Part shown: in pieces, positions 24,417 through 32,167 of the stretch | Layout of the letters: the number at the start of each line of letters is the position of its first letter | Position numbering within the stretch: position 1 is the first letter of the stretch | DNA from: Zoogloeaceae bacterium | GTDB taxonomy: Bacteria > Pseudomonadota > Gammaproteobacteria > Burkholderiales > Rhodocyclaceae | Assembly: GCA_016791025.1 (NCBI GenBank) | Contig: JAEUNX010000139.1 | Coordinates: forward strand, 1-41,403 | Reading direction: 5' to 3' | Length of the DNA stretch: 41,403 nt | Translations under genes and position numbers: made by a program | The notes under the pieces: generated by a model | The model's database searches: none | What the model saw: the letters and a program-made list of their open reading frames with translations, nothing else | Told to the model about the DNA's origin: nothing

Positions 24417-26213
24417 ATGAGCGCTTACGTGGCACCGCTGCGGGATATGAAGTTCGTGATGACGGAACTCGCGGGCCTGGATCAGTTGGTCAGCCTGCCC
24501 GGGTGCGAGGAGGTCAGCGCCGATCTGGTGGATGCGATTCTCGAGGAAGCGGGCAAACTCGCCAGCGGGGTCCTGGCGCCCCTGAATGCGTCAGGCGACA
24601 AGGAAGGCGCTCGCTGGGAGCAAGGAGAAGTCAAGACGGCCGCCGGGTGGTCGGAGGCCTATCGCCAGTATGTGGAAGGGGGTTGGAGCTCCCTGGCCTG
24701 TGAACCTGAATACGGTGGGCAGGGGCTGCCCAAGCTCGTGGCGACGGCGGTGATGGAGATGTGGAAGGCGGCCAATATGGCGTTTTCCTTGTGTCCCATG
24801 CTGACCAATGGCGCCATCGAGGCGCTCACCCTGAAGGGCACGGACGAACAGAAGGCGATCTATCTGCCCAGGATGGTAAGCGGTGAGTGGACCGGCACCA
24901 TGAACCTTACCGAGCCCCAGGCGGGTTCCGATCTGGCGGCGGTGAGAACCCGGGCAGAACCCCAGGCCGATGGGAGCTACAAGATCTTCGGCCAGAAGAT
25001 CTTCATCACCTATGGCGAGCACGACCTGACCGCCAACATCATCCACCTCGTCCTTGCCCGACTTCCGGATGCGCCGGAAGGGGTGAAGGGGATTTCGCTT
25101 TTCGTGGTGCCCAAATTCCTGGTCAATGCCGACGGTAGTCTGGGCGCGCGTAATGACGTCCATTGCGTGTCCATCGAACACAAACTCGGCATTCACGCCA
25201 GCCCCACCGCGGTGCTCGCCTTTGGTGACCGCGGGGGGGCGATTGGCCACTTGGTCGGTGAGGCCAATCGCGGGCTTGAGTACATGTTCATCATGATGAA
25301 CGAAGCCCGCTTTGCAGTGGGCATGGAAGGTATTGCACTCTCAGAGCGGGCTTACCAACAGGCCCTGGCCTATGCCAAGGATCGCGTCCAGGGAACGGAA
25401 CTCGGCGTCCGGGGTGGTCCCAAGGTTGCGATCATCCACCACCCCGATGTGCGGCGGATGTTGATGTCAATGAAATCCCAGACCGAGGCCATGCGGGCCC
25501 TTGCCTACGTGGTGGCCGGGGCCAATGACGTCGCGCACCGCCATCCGGACCCGGCCCAGCGAGCCGCCAAACAGGCCTTTGTCGATCTGATGATCCCCGT
25601 TGTGAAGGGCTGGAGCACCGAGAACGCCACCGAGATCGCCTCCACCGGCATCCAGATCCATGGCGGCATGGGATACATCGAGGAAACGGGTGCAGCCCAG
25701 CACTTCCGTGACGCACGCATTACCTCGATCTACGAGGGAACGACAGCCATCCAGGCCAACGACCTCATCGGCCGCAAGATGGCGCGAGAGCAGGGCCTTA
25801 CGATGAAGGCGGTGATCGGCCTCATGCGGGCGGTCGCGGCCGAAACGGGGGACCTGCCCAACGTGGAAGGGCCGGTCATTGCTGCCGCCCTGGGCCATGG
25901 GATCGATGCCCTGGAGCGTGCGGCGGGCTATCTGGTGACAACCTACGGGGTGGATATCAAATCCGCCCACGTGGGATCGGTCCCCATGCTGAAGCTGTTG
26001 GGGATCGTGGCCGGAGGGTGGCAAATGGCGCGCAGCGCGGTGGCCGCCCAGCGCCACCTGACCGACGGCGACGGGGACACCGCCTTCTACCGCGCAAAGT
26101 TGGTCACCGCCCGCTTCTACGCCGACCACATCCTGCCCCAGGCGGCAGCCCTGGCCCATACTGTGGTGCATGGGGCCCCCGGCGCCTTGGGCCTCGCCGA
26201 GGATCAGTTCTGA
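24417..26213 (+). CDS. Acyl-CoA dehydrogenase (long form, DmdC/AcdH-like)
   Basis: This FAD-dependent enzyme oxidises an acyl-CoA at C2-C3 and passes electrons to ETF. At 598 residues it belongs to the longer subgroup with an N-terminal cap (MSAYVAPLRDMKFVMTEL) and an extra C-terminal domain (about 470-590), shared by AcdH-type and 3-methylmercaptopropionyl-CoA (DmdC) dehydrogenases. FAD contacts include MNLTEPQAGSDL (about 162-173) and KIFITYGEHD. The catalytic base is E440 in SIYEGTTAIQANDLIGRK, so the enzyme should be active. Substrate cannot be deduced. It lies 46 bases after the CbiM-like gene and ends at a bidirectional terminator, probably in the etfB operon. Confidence 0.93.
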   Translation: MSAYVAPLRDMKFVMTELAGLDQLVSLPGCEEVSADLVDAILEEAGKLASGVLAPLNASGDKEGARWEQGEVKTAAGWSEAYRQYVEGGWSSLACEPEYGGQGLPKLVATAVMEMWKAANMAFSLCPMLTNGAIEALTLKGTDEQKAIYLPRMVSGEWTGTMNLTEPQAGSDLAAVRTRAEPQADGSYKIFGQKIFITYGEHDLTANIIHLVLARLPDAPEGVKGISLFVVPKFLVNADGSLGARNDVHCVSIEHKLGIHASPTAVLAFGDRGGAIGHLVGEANRGLEYMFIMMNEARFAVGMEGIALSERAYQQALAYAKDRVQGTELGVRGGPKVAIIHHPDVRRMLMSMKSQTEAMRALAYVVAGANDVAHRHPDPAQRAAKQAFVDLMIPVVKGWSTENATEIASTGIQIHGGMGYIEETGAAQHFRDARITSIYEGTTAIQANDLIGRKMAREQGLTMKAVIGLMRAVAAETGDLPNVEGPVIAAALGHGIDALERAAGYLVTTYGVDIKSAHVGSVPMLKLLGIVAGGWQMARSAVAAQRHLTDGDGDTAFYRAKLVTARFYADHILPQAAALAHTVVHGAPGALGLAEDQF

Positions 26214-26235
26214 CGGATCCCCTACGATGAAATGA

Positions 26236-26259
26236 AAAAGGCCGCGAGAGCGGCCTTTT
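26236..26259. terminator. Bidirectional terminator
   Basis: A stem of GGCCGC with GCGGCC around GAGA (26240-26255) is flanked by AAAA on the left and TTTT on the right, giving a 10-base stem and a T-tract in either direction. It separates the acyl-CoA dehydrogenase gene from the convergent parvulin gene. Confidence 0.9.
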
Positions 26260-26284
26260 CTACGCCGAGGGAGCGGCGAGGCGC

Positions 26285-27067
26285 TTACTTCACCGTGGCC
26301 TGGGCCCGTAGGTCCATGATGTGCTGTTCCACCTTCTGCTGCTGCAGTCGCTGGGTGAGCTGGCCTTTCACCTCGTCCAGGCTGGGTGCCTTGAGGGCGC
26401 GCACGTCTTCCAGAAGGATAACGTGGTAGCCGAAATCAGACTTGACCGGCTGGGGGGTGAACTTGCCCTTTTCAAGCTTGACCATGGCCTCGGAGAAGGG
26501 CTTCACGAACATGCCCGGATTGCTCCAGCCCAGGTCCCCGCCCTTGTCCTTGGATCCGGGATCCTTGGAATCCTTTGCCAAATCGTCGAATTTCTGCCCG
26601 CTTTGAAGCTTCGAGATGATGGCTTTGGCATCGTCTTCCTTTTCGACCAGGATGTGGCGGACCTTGTACTCCTTATCGCCGAGGTTGCCCTTGATCTTGT
26701 CGTATTCGGCCTTGACCTGGGCATCGGAGACCGGATTGGCCTTGACATATTCCTGTAGGCCGGCACGGACCAGAATCGCCTGTCGGGCGAGATCCATTTG
26801 GGCGGCCACAGCCGGTTGCTTGTCGAGGCCCTTTTTCTTGGCCTCCTGGGCGATCACTTCCCGACGGACCAGTTCCTCGGTCACGGCCTTGCGCAACTGC
26901 TCGGAATCAGGCGCTCCCTGGGACTTCTGCTCGGCCATCATGGCGTCGGCCCAGGCGGCGGGAATCGGCGTGCCGTTGACCGTGGCGACGGGCCCGGCGG
27001 CAACCGCGCCAAGGGAACACAAGCTGGCCACCAGGGCCAGGGCGAGCCGATTTGGAGTGGAAATCAT
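26285..27067 (-). CDS. Periplasmic peptidyl-prolyl isomerase, parvulin type
   Basis: This is a periplasmic folding factor of 260 residues. A signal peptide (LALALVASLCSLGAVAAG, about residues 9-25) precedes a SurA-N/PpiC-like helical chaperone region (to about 125) and a parvulin domain (about 135-225) with YKVRHILVEKEDDAKAI, GGDLGWSNPGMFVKPF and SDFGYHVILLED. The arrangement resembles the PpiC/PrsA-like proteins of betaproteobacteria rather than SurA, which has two parvulin domains. ATG at 27067 is chosen with AAAGGAAG upstream; the frame extends only one TTG codon further. It is the last gene of the ompR-led run and starts 23 bases after bolA. Confidence 0.93.
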   Translation of the reverse strand: MISTPNRLALALVASLCSLGAVAAGPVATVNGTPIPAAWADAMMAEQKSQGAPDSEQLRKAVTEELVRREVIAQEAKKKGLDKQPAVAAQMDLARQAILVRAGLQEYVKANPVSDAQVKAEYDKIKGNLGDKEYKVRHILVEKEDDAKAIISKLQSGQKFDDLAKDSKDPGSKDKGGDLGWSNPGMFVKPFSEAMVKLEKGKFTPQPVKSDFGYHVILLEDVRALKAPSLDEVKGQLTQRLQQQKVEQHIMDLRAQATVK

Positions 27068-27090
27068 CAATCTTCCTTTGGTGGGTGAAA

Positions 27091-27360
27091 TCAGTGGTTC
27101 GACGGCGCCTCGGCCACATCGATGGCAAGGGCGTGAATCTCGGAATGCATCAGGTCGCTCAGCGTGGCGTAGATCAGCCGATGGCGGGCGAGGGTGTTGA
27201 GGCCTGAAAACCGCGGTGAAATGATCGCCAAGCGGTAATGACCGCCGCCGGATCGAGCGCCCGCATGGCCGGCATGCTTGGCGCTGTCATCGATGATGTC
27301 AAGAGAAACCGGAGCCAGCACGGCGAGGCGTTGCCGAATCTTGTCCTGGACCGCGGTCAC
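27091..27360 (-). CDS. bolA: BolA family protein
   Basis: BolA-like proteins pair with monothiol glutaredoxins in Fe-S cluster and iron regulation and in E. coli affect cell shape as a regulator. This 89-residue protein begins with a helix (VQDKIRQRLAVLAPVSLDII) and contains the conserved SGGGHYRLAIISPRFSGLNTLARHRLIYATLSD, including the cysteine/histidine-rich metal loop (DSAKHAGHAGARSGGGHY) and the invariant RH. GTG at 27360 overlaps the stop of the YciI gene in GTGA, so the two are translationally coupled. A monothiol glutaredoxin is not in this window. Confidence 0.93.
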   Translation of the reverse strand: MTAVQDKIRQRLAVLAPVSLDIIDDSAKHAGHAGARSGGGHYRLAIISPRFSGLNTLARHRLIYATLSDLMHSEIHALAIDVAEAPSNH

Positions 27361-27656
27361 GGCAGGGCCTTCTTGAACGGACGCACAGTGGTGCGGGCAT
27401 AGACACCCAGGCGGACATAGACGTCATCCGCGACCCAGGCCTCTGCCGCTTCGAGGCTTGGAAATTCAGCGACGATCAGACTGCCGGAAAATCCAGCCGG
27501 GCCTGGATCGGGGGAATCGATGGAAGGAAAGGGGCCGGCGACCAGGAGGCGGCCCTCGGCCATCAGTGCTTGCAATCGGGCCAGGTGATCCCCCCGCACT
27601 GCGAGCCGGGTATCCAGACTTCCCGGCGCGTCTTCACCAACGATGGCGTACCACAT
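27357..27656 (-). CDS. YciI family protein
   Basis: This 99-residue YciI-like protein ([28 protein letters not shown], then LLVAGPFPSIDSPD and FPSLEAAEAWVADDVYVRLGVYART) has the ferredoxin-like fold of the family. YciI is a small enzyme or binding protein; some members act on chlorinated or dihydroxylated aromatic compounds, and most have no known role. The start at ATG 27656 shares its first base with the stop of yciB. It and bolA downstream overlap by GTGA. YciB, YciI and BolA commonly occur together in betaproteobacteria. Confidence 0.92.
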   Translation of the reverse strand: MWYAIVGEDAPGSLDTRLAVRGDHLARLQALMAEGRLLVAGPFPSIDSPDPGPAGFSGSLIVAEFPSLEAAEAWVADDVYVRLGVYARTTVRPFKKALP

Positions 27657-28264
27657 CAATTCGACTCCTCCTGCAGGTGCTTCGACAAAAACAGGCCCTG
27701 GGCTACCACGAAGAGCAACATCAGGCCCATCCCGCCAAAGAGCTTGAAATTCACCCAAACCTCCTCGGAAAACCGGTAGGCCACGAGCAGGTTTAGGCCG
27801 CCCATCACGGCGAAGAATGCCGCCCAAGCGAGGTTGAGACGGGACCAGACCGAGTCGGGCAGATGCAGCTGGGCTTCAAGCATTCGCCGGATGAGGTTCC
27901 GATCGAACACCAGGGCGGACAGCGCCAGTACCGTCGCGAAGAGCCAGTACAGGACCGTGGGCTTCCATTTGATGAAGGTGGGGTCGTGGAAGAAGAGGGT
28001 CGCACCACCGAACACCGAAACGATGGCCAGGCTCACCCAGAGCATGGTGTCCACCCGGCGATGGCGCCACCACACCCATGCAATCTGGCCAAAGGTGGCG
28101 ACGATGGCAACCAGGGTTGCGAGCAGAATCGGAATCTGCCTGTCGGCGACGCCGGCCCCGAGAAGTTCGCGGGCAAGATCCAGTTGTTCAGGCGCCAACA
28201 GGCCGGCGAACTTGTAGGCGGCGAAAAACAGAATGACCGGGAGAAGGTCGAAAAAAAATTTCAT
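27656..28264 (-). CDS. yciB: Septation protein A / inner membrane-spanning YciB
   Basis: This 202-residue integral membrane protein has about five hydrophobic helices and the conserved [18 protein letters not shown]-terminus, [30 protein letters not shown] and [16 protein letters not shown]. YciB (IspZ) is required for normal septation in Shigella and interacts with cell-division and elongation proteins in E. coli. The ATG at 28264 follows the globin gene by 35 bases in the same direction. Its stop codon overlaps the YciI start. Confidence 0.96.
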   Translation of the reverse strand: MKFFFDLLPVILFFAAYKFAGLLAPEQLDLARELLGAGVADRQIPILLATLVAIVATFGQIAWVWWRHRRVDTMLWVSLAIVSVFGGATLFFHDPTFIKWKPTVLYWLFATVLALSALVFDRNLIRRMLEAQLHLPDSVWSRLNLAWAAFFAVMGGLNLLVAYRFSEEVWVNFKLFGGMGLMLLFVVAQGLFLSKHLQEESN

Positions 28265-28299
28265 GGCGCGCGATTATAGCTGGCGAGGGGCAGGCGTCG

Positions 28300-28719
28300 T
28301 CAGCCAGCCGGGTGTTCCCGCCGATTCCGCATATGATCGGCCAGCCCGTCGAGGGCCTGGAGGATACGGTCCCGAAGCGCGACATCCTGGATCACCTCGG
28401 TACAGGCCTGGCGCATGCAAAGCATCCACTCGTCCCGTTCCCGGCTGGCAATGGGAAAGGCCAGATGGCGGGCGCGCAGACGCGGATGACCATGGCGGGA
28501 CTCAAAGAGCGGCGGCCCCCCAAGCCAGCCTGACAGGTATTCGAACAGCTTTTCTTCCGATCCTGACAGGCTTTCCGGGTGCAGTTGTCGAATCGTCCAT
28601 GCCTCCGGCAGGGTGTCCATCAGCTCATAGAATCGATGCACCAAGCGTCGCACCGCAGGCTCCCCGCCAATAAGGGCGTAGGGCGTGGCAGGAATTGAAC
28701 CGTCAGACGCCATGGACAT
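28300..28719 (-). CDS. Group II truncated haemoglobin
   Basis: This 139-residue protein is a trHbO-type globin. GGEPAVRRLVHRFYELMDTLPE holds the helix B region with Y at B10, HPESL and KLFEYLSGWLGGPPLFESRHGHPRLRARHLAFPI give the CD/E and proximal-histidine segment (H in RARHLAFPI), and the conserved Trp of group II (G8) is in DEWMLCMRQA. Such proteins bind O2, NO or sulfide, often for redox or NO tolerance. The start at ATG 28719 lies 17 bases inside the ETHE1-like gene (its stop at 28703-28705), so the two overlap out of frame; ATG at 28713 gives an 11-base overlap. Confidence 0.92.
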   Translation of the reverse strand: MSMASDGSIPATPYALIGGEPAVRRLVHRFYELMDTLPEAWTIRQLHPESLSGSEEKLFEYLSGWLGGPPLFESRHGHPRLRARHLAFPIASRERDEWMLCMRQACTEVIQDVALRDRILQALDGLADHMRNRREHPAG

Positions 28720-29422
28720 CGATCAAAGGGTCGGGGATCTCCCCACAGCGCTGGTTGGCGGGAAGGGCGTCGTCGATGCGGGCTGGAGGCGGCAGATTGA
28801 GCCGCCCCATCAGATCGACAAACTCCTCGCGCGTGACCCCCGCCAGGCGCGGATTGGTCGCCCGCTCCTGGCTGACCGATGACACCCGGTGGCCTTTGTA
28901 GTCGTGACCCGGATAGACGAGGGTTTCCCCGGGGAGGCTAAACAGGCGTTGGGTGATGCTGTCGTACAGGGTCTCGGCCGATCCCCCTTGAAAATCGGTA
29001 CGGCCGCAACCGCCGATGAGGAGGCTATCGCCGGTAAATACCCGATCTCGCCAGCGGAAACTCACGCAGCCTTCGGTATGACCTGGTGTTGCAATCACCC
29101 GGAGGACCTCGTTGCCAAAGACGATGGTGTCACCGCCTTCGACCCGGCGATCGGCGCAGGGGGCGCCAACCCTGCCGCCCACCACGGTCTCGGCGCCGGT
29201 GATCTCTCGCAAACCCGCCGCGCCAGTAATGTGATCGGCATGGGCGTGGGTCTCCAGGACCCAGACCAGACTCAAATTGAGCTCCTGCAGGAGAGAAACA
29301 TAGCCGCCCACGTGCTCGCGCACGGAATCGATGATCACGGCATCGCCGGTGAGAGCATCGGCGAGAAGGTAGGTAAGGGTGCAGGTCTCCGGATCGAAGA
29401 GCTGGCGAAAGACGATATTCAC
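28703..29422 (-). CDS. ETHE1-like persulfide dioxygenase (MBL fold)
   Basis: ETHE1 oxidises glutathione persulfide to sulfite with O2 using mononuclear Fe. This 239-residue protein has ETHAHADHITG at 58-68 (H59, H61, D63, H64), the second histidine in TPGHTEGCVSF, the metal aspartate in FTGDSLLIGGCGRTDFQGG, and YPGHDYKGHRVSSVSQERATNPRL near the C-terminus, the last being specific for ETHE1 rather than glyoxalase II. GTG at 29422 overlaps the stop of envZ by GTGA. The gene end overlaps the globin gene by 17 bases. Localisation is cytosolic since there is no signal peptide. Confidence 0.94.
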   Translation of the reverse strand: MNIVFRQLFDPETCTLTYLLADALTGDAVIIDSVREHVGGYVSLLQELNLSLVWVLETHAHADHITGAAGLREITGAETVVGGRVGAPCADRRVEGGDTIVFGNEVLRVIATPGHTEGCVSFRWRDRVFTGDSLLIGGCGRTDFQGGSAETLYDSITQRLFSLPGETLVYPGHDYKGHRVSSVSQERATNPRLAGVTREEFVDLMGRLNLPPPARIDDALPANQRCGEIPDPLIDVHGV

Positions 29423-30816
29423 GATGAGCTGGTCTGGCCGATCAAAGGATTGATTTTAGCCTGTTGCTTTCCTCGTGGCGCGGCCGGGCGGGGAAACACC
29501 AGACAAGCCCTGAGTCCGCCCCCTGGTCTGGGCAACAGCTCCAGGCGACCATGGCATCGCTGCATGATGCGATCGACGATAGCCAGGCCCAGGCCTGCCC
29601 CCTTGGTATTGGTTCGCGCACGCTCCAAACGCGTGAAAGGATGTTTCATGCGCTCCACCTCGTCCGCGGGAATGCCTGGCCCGCGGTCGGCAACCACGAC
29701 GGTGACCGTTTTTTCGCCTTGTTCCACAGCAATTTCCAGCGGAGCGGCGTCACCCGCATAGCGCAGCGCGTTATCCATGAGATTTGTGAGGGCGCGTCGT
29801 AGCGCAAGTTCCCGTGCCTCGACACTCGCCGCCGCAGGCAAGTCCAGGACAATCGTGGTGCCACGCAGGAGGTAAGGGGCGCAGATCTCCTGGATGATCG
29901 CTACCAGATCCACCGGATGGAGCAGGTCCTGGGACGAATCTCGGCCGAAATCAAGAAACTGCCCGATGATCCGGTCCATCTCCTCGATGTCAGCCACCAT
30001 GGCCGCAACCTCCTGGGGGGGCGCGCCCGACATTTCAATGCCAAGCCGCAGGCGGGCCAAAGGCGTGCGAAGGTCATGGGACACTCCGGCCAGGATCAAA
30101 GCCCGATCCGCATCCAGGCGATCCAGATCTCCCGCCATTTGATTGAAGGCATGGGCGACCTCGGCAATCTCCTGCGGTCCTTTTTCCGCCAAGCGCTCCG
30201 GCTTGCGACCCTGACCGATCTGGCGTGCGGCAGCGGCGAGGTCGCCAAGGGGGCGGCCAACCCGGGAAACGATCAGATAAGCTCCGCCGAGGGAAAGCAC
30301 CAGGGCGGCGCTCGCCCAGCCCACCCACTCCAGGGGGCTGCTTCGTTGCAGCCGCTCCTGCGGCAACATAATCCAGTATTCGTCTGTGTCCTCCTTTTCG
30401 AGGCGAAAGCTGACCCAGAAGCCTTTGAGACCTTCCCAGGAGCCGGCAAAGCGAGTGTTGTCGCCAAGCTGCCGTCGGATCTCCCAGGTCAGGAGATGCA
30501 TCTTGCGACTGGCGGGGAGCGGCGTCAGGCGATCGGAGGCCTCGGCAGGGTAGATGCGGATGCCCTCAAGGGCGGCCAGGTCGATGAGCAGGTCTTGACG
30601 ACGCTCAGGATCGGCATTGATGAGGGCAGTCCGCGTGAGGTTCACAACGCTGATCACCATCTGCGCGAGGTTTTCCGCTCGCGGGACCTCGGCAAAGAAG
30701 CGGTAGATGTTCGACCAGGCCGCAAGGGCGACGATGATCAGCAGTGCGATCAGAAAAAAAGTCTGCCAGAGGAGGGTCCGGGGTGGCAGGCGGCTAAGAA
30801 ACTCCCGAAATTTCAC
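29419..30816 (-). CDS. envZ: EnvZ-type sensor histidine kinase
   Basis: This 465-residue two-transmembrane kinase is paired with the adjacent OmpR. Helix 1 is at about 17-37, a periplasmic domain spans about 40-165, helix 2 is near 168-187, then HAMP (about 190-242), HisKA with the phosphoacceptor in ILAGVSHDLRTPLARLRLGIEM, and HATPase with DNALRYA (N box), DRGPGIPADEV and KGAGLGLAIV (G boxes). H in SHDLRTP is the autophosphorylation site. It resembles betaproteobacterial EnvZ. GTG start overlaps the ompR stop in GTGA, and its end overlaps the ETHE1-like gene in another GTGA. The stimulus is not predictable from the periplasmic domain. Confidence 0.93.
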   Translation of the reverse strand: MKFREFLSRLPPRTLLWQTFFLIALLIIVALAAWSNIYRFFAEVPRAENLAQMVISVVNLTRTALINADPERRQDLLIDLAALEGIRIYPAEASDRLTPLPASRKMHLLTWEIRRQLGDNTRFAGSWEGLKGFWVSFRLEKEDTDEYWIMLPQERLQRSSPLEWVGWASAALVLSLGGAYLIVSRVGRPLGDLAAAARQIGQGRKPERLAEKGPQEIAEVAHAFNQMAGDLDRLDADRALILAGVSHDLRTPLARLRLGIEMSGAPPQEVAAMVADIEEMDRIIGQFLDFGRDSSQDLLHPVDLVAIIQEICAPYLLRGTTIVLDLPAAASVEARELALRRALTNLMDNALRYAGDAAPLEIAVEQGEKTVTVVVADRGPGIPADEVERMKHPFTRLERARTNTKGAGLGLAIVDRIMQRCHGRLELLPRPGGGLRACLVFPRPAAPRGKQQAKINPLIGQTSSS

Positions 30817-31550
30817 GAATCCTGTTCGGCCTTGCTATCGTCCGGGACGAAGACGTACCCAAATCCCCAGACAGTTTGGATGTGGCGGGGCTTGGCGGGA
30901 TCTTCCTCGACCAGCTTGCGAAGGCGCGAGACCTGCACATCGATGGCACGGTCAAATACCCCGTATTCTCGACCTCGGGCCAGTTCCATCAGTTTGTCCC
31001 GCGAGAGCGGCTGACGTGGGTGCTGAAGCAAGACCTTGAGGAGCGAAAACTCGCCCGTGGTCAGCGCAATCTCTTCGCCATCGCGCTGCAAGGTCCGATT
31101 CCCCAGATTCACCCGCACCCGCCCGAATTCGACCACCTCCTCTTCGAGGGCGGGGGCGCCGGGAGGAAGCTGGGGCTGCCGGCGCATCACGGCCTGGATG
31201 CGCGCCACGAGCTCCCTCGGGTTGAACGGCTTGGGCAAATAGTCATCAGCCCCCATCTCGAGACCGAGAATGCGGTCCACCTCGTCACCCTTGGCGGTGA
31301 GCATGATGATCGGAATGGGGTTCTCTTCGGTCCGCAGGCGTCGGCAGATGGAGAGCCCGTCTTCTCCCGGCAGCATTAGATCGAGGACGATGAGGTCAAA
31401 ATGCTCGCGGTGCAGGGCCCTATCCATGCTGGGCGCGTCGGCCACCGGTTTCACACCAAAACCTTGTTCCGACAAGTAGCGTGACAGCAGGTCACGTAAG
31501 CGGGCGTCATCGTCCACCAGAAGGACACGAAAACGGTTTTTGGTATTCAT
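30813..31550 (-). CDS. ompR: OmpR family response regulator
   Basis: This 245-residue regulator has a receiver domain (residues 8-120) with the acidic pocket DDD near residue 14, phosphoacceptor in VLDLMLPGEDG near residue 56, T in MLTAKGDE and K in PKPFNPREL. The C-terminal winged helix (about 145-235) has VFDRAIDVQVSRLRKLVEEDPAKPRHIQTVWGFGYVFVPD, the OmpR type. ATG at 31550 has AGGA 7 bases upstream. It is the first gene of the eight-gene minus-strand run and overlaps envZ by GTGA. Its upstream gap, 31551-31838, carries an inverted repeat at 31626-31658. Confidence 0.95.
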   Translation of the reverse strand: MNTKNRFRVLLVDDDARLRDLLSRYLSEQGFGVKPVADAPSMDRALHREHFDLIVLDLMLPGEDGLSICRRLRTEENPIPIIMLTAKGDEVDRILGLEMGADDYLPKPFNPRELVARIQAVMRRQPQLPPGAPALEEEVVEFGRVRVNLGNRTLQRDGEEIALTTGEFSLLKVLLQHPRQPLSRDKLMELARGREYGVFDRAIDVQVSRLRKLVEEDPAKPRHIQTVWGFGYVFVPDDSKAEQDS

Positions 31551-31625
31551 GGTGGCATCCTAAATGGGGTCTGGATTTTTGCCAATATTCCTTAGGCCAA
31601 GCCGGCGACGGCGGGGTAAAGGTTC

Positions 31626-31658
31626 GTAAGCATTGGGAATTTTGCAACGACCGCTTAC
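31626..31658. promoter_or_regulatory. Inverted repeat between ompR and the small secreted protein
   Basis: GTAAGC (31626-31631) and GCTTAC (31653-31658) are separated by 21 bases. They flank an AT-richer segment in the divergent promoter region, where OmpR self-binding would be expected. The match to the known OmpR consensus is not strong. Confidence 0.25.
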
Positions 31659-31838
31659 AAACAAAGCCAGCCACGCCCCCCCACGGGTTTCGCTGGCGGC
31701 CGACGCGAGAGTAAAGTTTCATCCGTCTCCCAAGCCTTTCAGGATTACCGCTCCCGGGCCATGCCGTCCACGAAACGATTCGCCTCCTGCTATCGCGTTG
31801 TTCGCAAGGGCGCCGTCCCATTTCGCTGGAGGGCCTCC

Positions 31839-32102
31839 ATGGTCTTTATCGCGATGGCGTTGTCGACCCTTGCTGCACCCGTGAGCGCGCGGCCACCCTT
31901 CGCGGGAAATGAAATGCGATTGGAACGGGACTTCGATGCCGACGCCCGGGCTGATTTCCGGCGCTCCCTGGAGCGATCCTATGGCGATTACCGCCAGGAC
32001 GGCTATCGGGAGCGGCGCCGGATGTCCGAGGCCGAGAGGGAGTCTTTGCGCCAGGCCGTTCGCGACGCCTACCGGGATCCCCGCTATCGCCGGCGCGACT
32101 GA
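31839..32102 (+). CDS. Small arginine-rich secreted protein
   Basis: I do not recognise a family. From ATG at 31839 there is an 87-residue protein with a hydrophobic stretch (VFIAMALSTLAAPVSA) and a likely signal-peptidase site after SA; the mature part of about 70 residues is extremely rich in Arg, Asp, Glu and Tyr, in short repeats such as RRSLERSYGDYRQ and ERRRMSEAERESLRQ. GGAGG lies 5 bases upstream of this ATG. An earlier ATG at 31761 would add 26 residues with a long basic n-region. It is transcribed away from ompR and could be under its control (inference). Confidence 0.55.
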   Translation: MVFIAMALSTLAAPVSARPPFAGNEMRLERDFDADARADFRRSLERSYGDYRQDGYRERRRMSEAERESLRQAVRDAYRDPRYRRRD

Positions 32103-32167
32103 GCGCGAGACGGCTTCCGCGACCATCGTTTGCGATGCCCCTCGATGGTTGCCGGTAGAATCCGCCC

